Assembly (NCBI GenBank): GCA_023078555.1
Contig: CM041196.1
Span: 248,001-312,000 of the forward strand
Direction: 5' to 3'
Source of the DNA: Ulva prolifera
Lineage: Eukaryota > Chlorophyta > Ulvophyceae > Ulvales > Ulvaceae
DNA: 64,000 nucleotides
This document shows, piece after piece, positions 10,496-23,356 of this stretch; position 1 is the stretch's first letter, and every line of letters starts with the position of its first letter. The notes under the pieces are model-generated. The model did not search any database, was not told the origin of the DNA, and worked only from the letters and a program-made list of their open reading frames with translations. Both the position numbers and the translations under genes were made by a program.

Positions 10496-13400
10496 TCAGG
10501 TGGGGGCGAAGGGGTCGTCGGCAGGGGAGGTGGGGGTGGCCGAGAGGATGCGCATGCAGAAGGCCTCAAAGTCGGCGAGCGGCATGCGGTGGCGGGGGTC
10601 GCGCGCGAGCAGCCGCCGCACCGGCTCGCAGCAGAAGCCGAGGCGGCTGCGCTGGCCGGGGGGCAGCCGCTCCTCGCTCCACGGCAGCGGCTCGCCCTCA
10701 CACAGCTGCTCCAGGATCTGCACCGCAGCCTCGATCGGGAATGGCAGCTTGGTCCAAAGGGCCGGCGGACATGCAACACGGATGATGGTGCACGCATCGG
10801 AAAAAAAATAAATAGATGCGGGCTTGCATGCTGTCGGCGAGGGCTTGCATGCTGTTGTGAGGGGCTCATGTTCAGAGGGGAGGGAAGTTCATGCATGATG
10901 ATCTGTGTGGATGATCTGGCGGGCAGGGGAGGAATGCAAGCTGCGATGCATGCAAGCTGGCCCTGGGAAGTGAGTGACTGGCTGGTGTGGTGGTGCATGT
11001 GTGTGGCCGACATGTCTGCAATGAGCATCAACGCCACGGTTGCCAGAGTATGCAGTTGGGGTGTTTCGGTGCTCCATGGGTGCTTGAACGTCACACCATG
11101 GCATGCACCGCATCTCAGCATTGCATGCAGCATGATAGCATGGGCCCAGATCATGGTTGGCTTGCTTTGACAGGTGACAGCTGCAGCCAGCAGAGATGCG
11201 CCCATGTGGCATTGTGCAAAGCTGCCACCTCCCAGGTGTGTGGCAGCAGCTCCATGGAGTGCAATGTGTATACAAGACCCGGAGGGATGCTGGGTGCCAG
11301 GCACCAGATTGTGGCAGGCCACAGTCATTTGCAGGTTCACAACTGTGCTCAGCATGCAGGGCTACAAATGCTGCAGCTGTTCACAGCTGTGCTGAGCTTG
11401 CAGGCTTGTGACTGGTGCAGCATGTGCAGCGCAGTTGTGCAGGAGCTTCATGCCACTGCCCTTGCAGTTCACAGACCTGGATGAGGCTGCCTGCACCACA
11501 CCTGAACAACAAATCTAACCAAACAAGCATCACACCCCACCCCACACCTACCAAAGCACCTGCGATGACACCGCACCCGACAACATGCACTGTGAAGTGC
11601 ATTTGCTGATGTCTGTGCAATGCATTTGTCTATTGTTTTGCAGCTGCACTGCTTGTGTATGCATGGCCAAGAGATGATGCATGATCCGCAAAGGCAAGTC
11701 AGCATCACCACCAATTCAGAATTACCACACTGGGTGCCACTTGGGTCACATGGCCGTGCCATGTCCTGCCATGCAAGGCCACATGACAGCACCACGCCTG
11801 CACTGCCTGAACCATGACCTTGCTGACCCAGTGGGCCAGAGAGGATGACAGAGGCTGTGTCAGAGAAAGGCAGCCGAAGCAATACGCATGCGAAGGACTT
11901 GTTCTGTGATTTGATCTGCCTTGGCTGGTGACGGCTTCGGCGTGGAGTAATTGGATATATTGTGCCCTGAGATCCTGTGTCTGTGTTGTTCTTTGTGGTG
12001 CTGTGCTGCATGCCTTTCATGCCTGGACAAATTGACCTTGCAAAACACGCCATGACAGCAGCACTGGGCCAATGATGTGGCCAGATGATCTGGATGGATG
12101 ATGAGGATGGGTGTTGGGAATGATGATGCAGACAGCTAATGCCAGACACACATGCTGCTGCTACATGCAGCCACAGGCTGTCACAGACAGTGGTTGTGGA
12201 ATTATGTGATGCCAGGCAGCGTGTGATCACCTAAACATGACACCAGTCAGTGGCACGGGCAGTGTGAGTCAGGCAGTGTGAGTCAGCCAGTGAGTGTCTC
12301 GCTCACACTGGCCGCCGCCTGCCTCAACCCTGATGCAAGCCATCAATCACCAGATTGGCAGATTGATCATGCCGCCGCAAGCTTGGGCGCATGGTGCCTG
12401 CAGGGCATCAGCCCTGGCATCACCTGGCTGAGCGGGCTGCTCAGCATCCACAGCAAGCGCCGTTACTGTGGTGATGGGGCAGCACCCGCTCCATCACCAC
12501 CAACACCACCACAACACATCGCTGCTGCCACCAGGGGGCTACATGCTCTAACAGTGCGCCATGCTGCTGCTCACCAGGGCGTGCAACAGTGATTCCGCAA
12601 TGTTCCAGCACTGTAGGTGTGCGGATGCTGGCAGACCGCCGGCATACAGCTCGCCATGCAAGCGTAATGGGTGGTAGGTGCTGAAGAGTGGCTACAGGTG
12701 CGCACCTCAAGCTCCCCTTCCTCCTCGAGATCAAACGCCGGAGTCCCCGTCAACAGCTCCCAGGCGAGGACGCCAATCGCCCAGCAGTCGAGTGACGCGT
12801 CCGCGATCAGCGGCCCCTCTAGCCACCACTCCCGCAAGCGGCTGTCGTCGCTCTGGCTGCAGCAGCCGATACCCCCTCGCCGCAGCGGCAGCAGGCGCGC
12901 GAGCTCCGGTGCTGCGTGCGGCATCGAGTAGCCGTCAGCGCGGCCGGGCGCAATCTGCGCGCCACGCTGCGCGACGTTGGTCACCCCTGTGACCACCCAC
13001 TCCCCCTGGCTCGGCACCCACATCACGTTGGACGGGTTGATGTTTGTGTGCACGAGGCCGGCCTCGTGGATCTCGCGGACGCTGTGGGCGACGTCGTGGA
13101 GCACCTGTGGTCACCCCACCACCGTCACGAATAGACGGCAGTAGATTGTGGGTTGGGGCTGGGGAGGCACGCATCTGCACGGGCATCAGGGGATGGAGGG
13201 GGGGGGGGGGGGGGGGGGCGCACGCGCAGGGCCATGCGCTGCTCATGCAGCCGCATGAGGCCGTTGCCGGAGCGCGAGCTCCGCAGCATCGTGTCCAGGA
13301 GGCACTCCCCCTCCTCGAGCACGACGCACGGCGGCAGTGGCACGCCAGCCGCGTCCGCCACGCACTCCTCATTCGCCCACACGCCAAGCACCTTGGGCAG

Positions 13401-16400
13401 GCTCGCCGCCGCCGGGCACTCGGCCGCGAGCTGTAGTGCGGCCTCGAGGCCGCGGCGGTCCGGGAAGAACTTGACCGCGTAGCCGTAGCCGTCGAGCATG
13501 CCCTGCGCGAGCTGCACCACCGACCGCCCTGCACCACGCAGCTGCGTCACGCGGACGCGCATGCATGGGCGACATGCGTGTGTGACACACGGCCGCGAGG
13601 GCGATACAGAAGATAGAAATGAAGGCGGGTGAAGGTCACGCATATGCAACAGTCAGGCAGAGTGGTGCAGGCGGGCGGGCGCGGGCGAGGTCGTGGTCTT
13701 GATCATCAGACGATCAAGTATGCAGCAAGAATATGCCTTTCCATTGTCTCCAGGCTTCTGATCAGGATGACCGTTGTGCTGCATGCTATGCTGCGTGCTA
13801 TGCTGCGTGCTATGCTTGCAAATTTCCTGGCTTTCAGCACTGGCGGGCGGCACAAGGTACAAGGCAGGACATCGTCCCGTTCCCAGGCATTTCCCAGGGA
13901 GGGAGTACCCGGGGACGTGACGGGCGCGGCGATGCGGGCAGTCGCGATTGCTCTTGTCACAGCATGCCTGTTGCAGTGAGTGGGGCTGTGCACGCTCCGG
14001 TTGACCCCGGCCACATGCGTGGCTCTGACTGCATGCGGCCAAGGCGCGTGTCAGGCCCCACAGTGCCTGACACCCCCACAGCTAAGGCATGACAGCCCAG
14101 GCCTCTGCTCAAGAGTACTGGCCTGATGAGTGACTACTCTCCCCACAGCCAATGGCATTTGACTGCATCCGGTGCCCGGTGACATTGCTCTGTAACAGCC
14201 CTCTATGCCCTGATAATCATCCCACATGACCCCACCAGCCACTGCTGTACTTGACTCACATGGTCATCGCTCTGTTCCTCAACAAGCATACAAAACCGCT
14301 GCTGGGGCCTGACTACACCATCAGACCCTGTAGCTTGCAGGATTGAGCGTATGATTGATGCATGATTGATGTATTTATGATTGATGCCCGCACAGTTTAT
14401 GTCACCACCTAGACAACAGGAGTCACAGCATCAGTCAACGCCCGGAGGCTTACATGCCCCGCAGAACACTTGCACTCCCAGTGGCTTGGGCGCACCCCCC
14501 GCAGCACCCAGCACGACACACCCCCCTCCCTCGCCAACGCCGATGTCCAAGTAGCTTCAGGTGCAGTGGACGCCACGCACACTCATGCACAGGCGATTCG
14601 TAAGCACGGTCCTCATCAGAAGCGGCATGAATGCATGCAACACCGTGCCACGTCGGCACAGGGCAGCCAGTGGACAGCCCGAGCATTCCTTCCGCTGATG
14701 CAAGAATACGACGGGTCAGAACACAGCGCAGCGCAGCGTGCTCTGGAACAAGCAGAGCGGCACACCTCCGGTGCGGCGAGTGGACCTCCAGCACAGCCTG
14801 AAGTGCTCATACACAGGGTTTCCGGCGCCGATCATGTCCAGCTGCTCCTCCAGCCGCGCCAGCGACGCCTCCTCCGGCAGCGGTATACTGTCGAGGATGC
14901 TGCCTCGGGACGCGTACCGGCTGGCCGGCCCGATGCGCGGCCCGCAGCACGCCCCCTCGCCCTCTGACGCTGTGTCACGGTCCGACTCGTACCCCCCCTC
15001 GTACCCCGCCTCGTGCACCCCCCACGCGGCCGCGTCCGCACTCACCGAGCTGCCATCACTGCCCACGTCGTCCTGCACGACGCTCAGCGGCGGGAACGGC
15101 GCGGCGTGCTGCACGCTGGCGCGCTGCGCGGCGGCCGCCGCCGCAAGGTCGCACGTGCCGCTATCGCCGTCGGTGTTGGGGGACGCTGGGGTCCACCGGG
15201 AGGCGCCGCTGCGGGAGGCGACGGTCGATCGCGACACGACGGCGAGCCGCGCCGTGTGGTCGACCGTCGACGCGGTGTGGCTACGGGCGGAGTCCGGGAT
15301 CGGCCGGGAGTTCACGGTCGGATTGAGTGTGATGAAGACCGCGGAGAGAGTGTCATCGCCGCGGCCGACGCGGCCGGACTGCGCGACGCTGACGCTGCAG
15401 CACTGCGCGAGCTCTGCGTCAATCTTGCGGGTGTCGTCGGATGGCTGGGTGCCGTTGTCGCTCAAGCCACTGTTGTCCGGCGTGAAGGAGGCGCCGGGGA
15501 CGGGCGAGGGGGAGCGGGAGAGGGTCGTGCGGGACACCGGCGAGAAGACGGGGTCGCCGGCGCAGCATGCATGAGCGGGCAGGTGGAGGCGCAGCTCTGC
15601 GCCGTGGGAGTCGCTGCTCGAGGCGCCGGGGCCGCTGCGGGGGGACGAGCTGGTGGTCGTGTCGGTGCGGCCGGAGGCGGGCCGCCGGCGGGTCCGTGTT
15701 GGCGCGGCGCGCGGGCGGGCGGGGGGCTGTGCTGGGGGGTTACGGGAGGACCGGCGGCGCTCGGAGGGGGGCCGGGGGGACGTGGGCGCGAGGTCCGGGA
15801 GGGGCGTCGTCAGGCTTTCGAGGAGTTCATCTTCAGGGTCCTGGTGCGCTTGAGAGACTGCCTGCACACACGGCCGCCGAGTCCACGTCGGAGCAGTGAC
15901 GGGATTTGGTGGTGATGCGGCAGGTGTGATGCACTGCGCCGCAACCCACAGCCCACCCGGCGTGCGCGGGACGAGGACGGCACATGGCCGTGTTGCGTCC
16001 CTGGCCCCAGATTGGCCACACATGCGGCTTCTTGCAGCGGCCGGCACCACTGCGTCCCTTCAGCTAGCTTTAGCTGACGCCACCCACGGCATGCATGTCA
16101 AGCACGGCACTTATTGCGCCGATGTGCCGTGTGCGCCGTGTGCGGCCCCGGGGCGACCCCAATGCATGGCAGGCACTAGATGCATGATTTGCGTGGCTGC
16201 AACAACATGTTGAACACGTAGCAGCAATTGATTATTTTGATGCAGATCTAGATGACAGCGTTTTGAACCCTGCATGTTCTAACTCGCATGCAGCGTCAAT
16301 CGGTGTGCATCGGTTGTTGGAGCCGGGTTGCAGATGGACCCGTCGATGCGGGATGATCATATTGTACACAGAAGGCGAGACTACGTCTCAACAAGTTCAC

Positions 16401-17122
16401 ATACATGCCCAGAACATGTTATTTAACATGCCACAGTACAAGCGAAGCTGTGGCATCAAAGCTACTGTTCAGGCTCCAGTAGCCAGGAGAACAGATTGGC
16501 ATCGCGGATGCCGTTACAGCATCAGGATTGACATGTGGTACGTGCTAGTCAAATCAAGGCGTCTGCTACCTCTGCTGGATGATGCACGGGCTAGACTTTG
16601 GATCTAGCTGTGCGATGGGTTCATTCAATGGCTGCACAAGTCAGGAGTTAAGCAAGCCTGCACTGCAAGTCCGTGCACTACACCTGACCGAACGCTGAAC
16701 CACAGCAGTCCGCAGATGATTTGTTCGATGTGCGACGTGATGAAGATGCGGACGGGCTGCACTGGCAGCTGCACGCACCTGAGAGGCTGCTCGTGGCTTC
16801 TTCCCTCTCCTGGGCTTCCAAAAACACATCAGCGCGTTGGCCAGGCTTGCGACAGCAGCAAGTAACAGAACGGACGCCACCACTACAACCGTGATGGAGC
16901 CTGCTTGAGCGCCCGCCGCTGGGACTGCTCCAGCTGAGGGAGCATCGTCCACGGCTGTCAGCGCTCTGCTTCGTCTGTGCAGTGTTCTGTCTAGGCAGTC
17001 CCGCAAGCGCAGATACCGGCGACGTTCCGAGGCAGCCAGATGAGTGTCAACAGCTGATTGCTTCCTCTCGCTACAGCTGTTCACGCACTTGCAGCTGGGC
17101 TGCCGCTTCCGCAGGCTTGCGC
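10496..17122 (-). CDS. Single-pass membrane protein with cytoplasmic pseudokinase domain
   Basis: Five phase-compatible minus-strand exons: about 17122-16779, 15861-14766, 13528-13224, 13104-12706 and about 10747-10496. The first, whose 5' end is unproven, encodes a short Cys-containing stretch (PSCKCVNSCS), one transmembrane helix (ITVVVVASVLLLAAVASLA) and the basic stop-transfer KPRRGKK. The second is about 365 residues of Ser/Pro/Arg-rich juxtamembrane sequence, probably disordered. Exons 3-5 form a kinase fold: degenerate glycine loop (TGGRSVVQLA), the lysine motif YAVKFF, HTNINPSN where HRDLKPEN is expected, WVVTGV where DFG is expected, then AAPEL, DCWAIGVLAWELLTG and a C-lobe with LLARDPRHRMPL. 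The catalytic Asp, the catalytic-loop Lys and DFG are all absent, so phosphotransfer is unlikely and a scaffold or allosteric receptor role is inferred. The N-terminal ectodomain and start codon lie upstream and were not found. Intron 3 begins gtgcgc and runs straight into a 21-C tract on the coding strand. Confidence 0.72.
13198..13218. repeat. Homopolymer run of 21 G (C on the coding strand)
   Basis: Sits a few bases inside the 5' end of pseudokinase intron 3, just after the donor at 13223-13222. Confidence 0.95.
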
Positions 17123-20100
17123 CTGGGGCCTAGCGAACGGCACCTAGAGCTCAACAACTGCCCAACTGCGACTGCCAGTGCGACTTCATGTACTCTGCAA
17201 ACACCTCAACGATTGTAGCTGAAGTACTTGGTGTTCCGACTGTGACGAATGGTCAGTAACGCGGCCTTAGAAGAGCTACAAGTGCCACGCGAGCTCTCGG
17301 CAAGCAACAGCTGGGCACCGATACGTCCGCTGTGCACATGCACTACAGCACAGTGTGTGTGCACCACTTGCACATTGTGTACACCCTTCGCTGCCTACCT
17401 GCCTCCGACGAATTGCATGCGCAGAGCGTCGAGTCTGAGGGGCAGTAGGCGCCGTATAGATGATTACCACTGAGTGGCATACAGGGCCATGTCCACGGGA
17501 TAACTGGGAGGTATTATGAGTGGTTTGCCAGCTAGGAGCTTATGCCGCATGAGCGGTAAGGGCTGTAACACATGGTCGCCACGATACTATTACTGTCCGT
17601 TCGACAGCGCACATCGATATCACACAGGAGCTTCAACCTTAACGACGTCGTACGATCCGTCGAAGCCACCTAGACAGCGTCATATGATTCGATATTAGTT
17701 CCCAAGTGTGATTGGCAGCGGTGGATGATTTCGCACGACGGTGCTCTCTGGCCTGGCAACCTGATCGGGCGTGGCAAACCTCGCGCTCCTGCACGTGCCC
17801 TAGCAAACACACGGCGCTGGCCGTCAGTGACATGCTTTCTAGGATGACCGTAATGTGAGAAATTTCGGTATATCGTTTCTACCGCAAGGTTTCAACACGT
17901 GAGTAATTCCGGGCAGGTGACTCAAGCCCGCTGGCGAAGCGGTGCTCGTCTGCGGTTCTCACCTTTGCTTCGATTTCAATCAGCTTAAACTCTTGAAGGG
18001 ATCATCAATGCAAAGAAGCCAATGATTTGGCGCGAGTGACCACGCGAGGGGGAAGTGTTCAAGACATCACGCAGCAGGCCAGCTGACATGCGCACTAAAG
18101 AGCAACTCGTGCGGAGATCCAACAGAAACACAGCTGCTGCTGCACCTGAAGAGTTCGTTGACTCGCATTGACGTTCCGACATCAGCAAGTCTGGGTTTCG
18201 ATGGTACACGTCTGTGGAATCCCCGCGGCAGCAAGCGCGATTCAAACGCGGCGTCTTGCGACGTGGTGGCGACCTCGCTGAGTCATTCCGCCCTATTATA
18301 TGGATGGCAGGGCTATGCGCCAGCATAAACCCAGCTGCAGGTATTGCTGTTGTTCTGTTTCCTGTTTTAAAGCCTGCTATCGTGCGTTAGTTGATGTCGC
18401 ACTTTCATGAAGCACATGGCAAAGCTGGCCATCGCTTCGGGGGAGCCGCAGGCCAGTCTGCAATGCAGGAAGCTTGCATACGAATTCATATTCTTATGAG
18501 CACCTACTGGTGTACAAGCTTTTGCTTGTCCTGATAGAGGGTGGTGGTACGTCACAGTTCAGTTCCTGTCGGATGTAAGCGTTCGTGCCCTCGACCATAC
18601 AAAGGCAGACGCTGTTCAGTCTTAGCTACTCTTCGGCTGTAGTTGCTTGCATGATTGTATACAGCCTGTGCGTGCTGCCGCTTGTGCGGCATCACCTGCA
18701 CCAGACTGCGCATGCAACAGCATCTCTGACGCGCGTCTCCGTGAATCAGGATAGCTTGCAGGCAATGCATGTGCGACAGGGTGTAAGTCAGACACGTAAA
18801 ATCTTGCTTCCGGATGCTTCCTGTGTGCAACTTCGATGCAACAGAGCGTGCGAAGCTTCGCCGTGAAGCGATGCAGGAAGTGGCGATGCATCGCGATGCC
18901 CGTAATGCCTGCATATCTCCAAAGAAACAACCTGTCAGTGCAATCGTTGCGGGCCCCGACCCCGTTCAGGTGTCCTACACAAGTTTGTACCCCTGCAGGG
19001 CCCTGGTCAATGGGATGCATGCCAATAGATCGTCCGCCTTGTTCATGCACCTCTGAGGTACGTCTTGCCATGGTGTGTGTTCTCATTGACCTGCGCAGCC
19101 CAAATCGGTCTGACAGGTCCTCCATTGTCCTCACATTGTCCTCACATCGTTATACAACAATGGAGATGATGTGAATCAGCATGTTCAGTTCAGCATTGTT
19201 GACACCTGGTATATTGATCACACCTGCACAGGCTCAGGCATACCTATAGGCTCCTCTTGTCAGTGCCATTGCTCACACGTGCCAGTCATGTCTTTGCATG
19301 GGTGCCGTTGTCATGGAATTCTGAAATCCCCAGAGGTGTGCGTGATTGCTGCCCTAGTTGATGTGCACAGTTTCCAGAGAGTTTAAGTTGACTGAGCTCG
19401 GCTGCCCTGAGACACCTGCAGCCATCACCCATCACCTGCAAGTATCTCGCATTTATCCTTGTAAATCCTTGTACCACCTGCAGCCATCACCTGCAGCCCC
19501 TGGACCACAATTCGCCCTCAATGTAAGCACGTTGTGAGCACCTGCAACTTTGTCTGCAATGGCAATGCAACTGAGTCTGCAATGGCAATGACAAGAGGCA
19601 GGCGGCACAGCAGGCAATGCTGCAGCTGTGCAAGCTTCAGCCTTAAGGGTGACACCTGCATGGCCGGGGAAGCACCACCAGCATCACCAGTGCATGGCTG
19701 GCGCATGGCTGGTGCATGTATGTGGGCCAATCCGTGTGCGTGTGCATGGGCATGTGTTACAAGGACAAAGCAAGCGAGGCAGGTGGCACCGCAAGCAAGA
19801 ACCAGGGGAAACCGCACACAACGCAACAAGCCACACGCAGCACACACCAAAACACCCACGCAACGGCATTACCCGCGCCGGCCACAGCCACACAGCCACA
19901 CAGCCACACACGTGTGCATGGGCATGTGTGCCAGAATGGGTGCATGAAGTTGTTAACAATTGGTGTATGAGTGCATGTTGCAAGGATAAAGGCAAATAGG
20001 CGGTATCGGGCATTACCGCATCACAATCATAACCTGGCTCAACACACCCGCGGGTGGTGTGTGTGTGCTGACAGGCTGCTGTGTCTGGGTCCTGCATCGA

Positions 20101-21443
20101 CTGGCGCTGGCGCGCGTCGAGTCCCTGCCGCAGTCACCAAGCCCCTCACACACATCAGGCTGCGGGATCCTATCCTCACATCAGGCCTCCGTTCAGGCCA
20201 TGCCTGCCGATGGCAACCCGCATGGAGGCACGTTGGCTCAAGCCCTCCAACCAGGCTTCCACTCGGCCTTCATCACACACACGTGTGCACGGCGACTGTC
20301 CCGTTGGGCCGGCGACGGCCGGGCTGCTGGCTTGGGCCGCCGCAGCCACGCGGGCGGCGGGGTCGTTTTGCGGGAGGGCCCGGGGCTGCAGGTGTGCGGG
20401 GTTGGCGACCGGGCAGGTACGCGGGTGTGGTGTGCGTGTATGTCCGTGTGTGTGCGCGGGTGCGTGTTCGGTGAATGGCGCCGCATGTGCCGTGTTTGGG
20501 GTTACCCGTGGGTGGTGTGTTCGGGGTTCGCCATGAGTGCCGTGTTCGGGGCTGGGTGAGAATCTCCTGATGTGCACGCATTGGGGAGTTGGCGTGCTTG
20601 TCTGTTGCCCTGGTGGGCGGTGCTACCTCGCACCCTCAGGCCACAAACCCACCACCCCGATTTCATGTACAAGCCACAAGCCACAAGCCATGAGGGTTCC
20701 CCCCCACCCTGGGCAGTCTGGTTGGTCATATAGATACCCAAGTGGAATGGTCTTTATGTCAAGCAAAGCACATGCATGACGCTAGCAGCTGTGCTGCACT
20801 GCGCCCACTCTATCTCACTGCAACACTGAGTCAGCAACCAGGTCAGGCAACATCAAGCTTGGAGCAAACGTCATGGAGAAACGCGGCTGCCCTGTGGCTT
20901 CACCACCCTGTGGCATGGAGCTGTGGTGTGCACCACCTCAGGGCAGGGTGCTGCACTGGTACAGCTGTGCCTGCCATGGAATGCCATCTCCGAATGCCAT
21001 GTATGCCATGTCCGTGCTGCGTGGTGCTGGTTAGATAGCAGGCACTGCCCACTTATGAGAATGTGAACGGATTTGCTTGCAGTCAGATGGTTGAGGCATG
21101 TCAGCGCCATGCTGCCACTGACTGTTGTCCATGTGGCTGTTGTCCATGAGCATGTGCCCCAGTGTCCCTGACTGTGCTTCAATACCGTACCTGTGATTTG
21201 GTGTGAGACTGGGTCCTCATGGCAGTGGAGTGCAGTGGGGATCCTAAATTGCGACTGTGTCCGACAGTGCCATTTGAGTTGATTCGAATTGCTGGGAAGG
21301 GGAAGGGGGGGGTCAATGGTGCAGGAGCATATGGAGTATGAGGAATCTGCAGACAAAGCATCACTACAGGGCCGGCATGGCTGCTACTATGTGTGCTTCC
21401 AGCACCAACAACACTCACCTGTCGTGGAGGCACCTTTCAGCGT

Positions 21444-21491
21444 CCAAGTGCATCCTTGGGGCAGTGTCCAAGTGCATCCTTGGGGCAATTA
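21444..21491. repeat. 24-bp tandem duplication
   Basis: Two adjacent copies of a 24-base unit containing gtccaagtgcatccttgggg. It lies in the gene-poor region. Confidence 0.85.
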
Positions 21492-23043
21492 TGCTTGGCA
21501 GGGGCCAGGAAGGGGCCCTGAATGCAGTGCGTGCTCGCTGCAGTATGTGCATCATGTGGTCTTACTACTATCACGTTCATGTGTATGCACACCGCATCTC
21601 CTGGCAAACTCCGTGAAGCTTTCTTTCCATGCTGCAAGGTCCAGCAGCGAGGTCCAGCAGTGGCCGCTCAGGGCGTTTAGTGCAACAGGACTGCCGCACG
21701 CGTGTACACGTCCTGAGAAAAACTTCAAACAAAGTGCTACCAGCATGACATTACCGTGCTCGGTGGACACGGACCATGGTACAAAGCTGCGACACGGCCG
21801 TGTTCTCGAAGCTGACGACACAACCTGCTTGTTGTACGTAGCACCTGCCAAGCTTACTAGGCGTATCCATTAAATGATTGCTGCGCCTTCAAGCAACGCT
21901 GGGTATACTACATGTGGCCAGGATCCAACAAGACTGTGCCGTGCCATTACGAGTCCACTGGAGCTTGCTTGCGACTGCCACGCGTGCATGCGTGCCCACA
22001 AGCTAGCGCATGACTGTGGAACTTGCTACAGGATCTGTTTACCGCAGCTGTTCAGCCACGTACAATGTGTCGTGCTGCAACTGCATTGTGGGTAGCGCAA
22101 GAACGTTGCAGCTGCGCAACGTTCCGATCCCGCCTGGGCGGCAGTGGATCATGGCTGAGCATGACCATGAACATGAGTCTGTATCCATGTCGTCGGCTCA
22201 TGCAACGTCGGTGTCTGCGAAATGAACCTGGCAGACTGCCGCATGGCACCATGTGTCGTGCGGGGAAGTCTTGGTGTGTACTTGACGCGTGTGAATAGGA
22301 CAACATCTGCGACGAGCAGCAACCTTTGAATTCTGATGATTCGGTCACGCAAGGTGAATGGTGGTCTTCGGCTTGTGTTTTCCGGGAGACCGGAAGCAAC
22401 GAGCAGATACAAATAATCGAGCTCAAGCGAGCAATTGGTTGAGAAGCTTCTGGGAGTTGACGTTTCGGGTCCGCCGTCAAGTATACGTATGAACGGTTTG
22501 CGCGCAGGTACACAGCTCATATGATATACATGCATGTAGATGCGAGCCGTGAGACTGACGCAATGCCGTGTCCACAGGCAACGAGTAGAGCAGACTTTTG
22601 TCTGCGATACTGTGTCCAGACAACTGCATCAAGGTCCGCACAGCCGACTGGAGCTTGGTGCACAACTGCAGAGCCGCTGTGACAACGTAAGCACGAGCAC
22701 CTGCATGGGCGCACTCGCAGCTGTATACAGCAACAACGCCTGCAACAGTGCATTGTCTCATCTGCCAGCATTCACCTGCCTCAGTGTCCTGCAGGGGTCT
22801 GGAGCTTGATCGGTCAGCCTTCTGGTTTGCAATTGTGCTAGGAGCAACATCCTGTATGCTCACATTGGTAGTGCATCAGTTCTGTCACTTGCAACGCTTC
22901 TGGTATTGCTGTGAGACATGCATGCAGACAGGCCAAAGCGGACCTGAAGGCATTACTGCCAGACATCTAGTGAAGCTGCTAGAATATAACCTCTTCACCT
23001 GTGATGTCACCAGTGCATGGAAGAAGGTCACTCTGAGAACAGA

Positions 23044-23318
23044 GTAAAGTAAAGTAAATCTAAATTTACTGAGCCGTATCCTATTGGACATTGACAACTC
23101 CGAATTAACGGGACCACATATGCCGAAGGGGTAAACCACCTGGAAACCCCCCTCAGACGACCGTACGCAACTCACAGGGCCTCCTCCTGTGCTAAGCGAG
23201 GTGGTCACGTGCAGCCGTTTCGATTCCCCAAAGCGCACGCAGAATCGAACCCACGACCTCCTGAAACGGAGGGGGTAGCTTTTAATCCGTCCTCAACCCA
23301 TTGGACCCAGAGTCACCA
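23044..23318 (-). mobile_element. tRNA-derived SINE-like element (fuller copy)
   Basis: Read on the minus strand. The head (about 23318-23240) has an A-box-like stretch, tccaatgggttgaggac at 23306-23289, a potential 5-bp hairpin cctcc/ggagg with a six-base loop, and a near-consensus RNA polymerase III B box, gggttcgattc at 23252-23242. A body and a short (TTTAC)n-like tail at 23060-23044 follow. The body plus tail (23044-23194) is repeated at 61925-62075 with 147 of 151 bases identical. Head, conserved body, simple-repeat tail and a 5'-truncated sister copy are what tRNA-derived SINEs look like. No folding to a functional tRNA was found and no target-site duplication could be assigned. Confidence 0.65.
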
Positions 23319-23356
23319 GAGTCACCAGACAGAGTCACCAGACAGACTCACCAGAC
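23309..23356. repeat. Short tandem repeats, unit about agagtcaccagac
   Basis: Four imperfect copies of a 9-13 base unit abut the 5' (tRNA-like) end of the SINE-like element. They could come from the element's own 5' end (ggtgactctg on the minus strand) by slippage. Confidence 0.75.

Noticed and set aside
9535-10785. 416-codon plus-strand open frame
   Set aside because: Runs antisense into the last pseudokinase exon; Arg/Pro/His-rich shadow composition, with no domain and no splice context.
18622-19134. 170-codon minus-strand frame in the gene-poor region
   Set aside because: No domain, mixed composition, overlapped by equally long frames on the other strand.
23240-23318. Functional tRNA gene on the minus strand
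   Set aside because: B box and one hairpin are present, but the anticodon loop has six bases, the T stem is mismatched and the acceptor stem does not pair; better explained as a SINE head.
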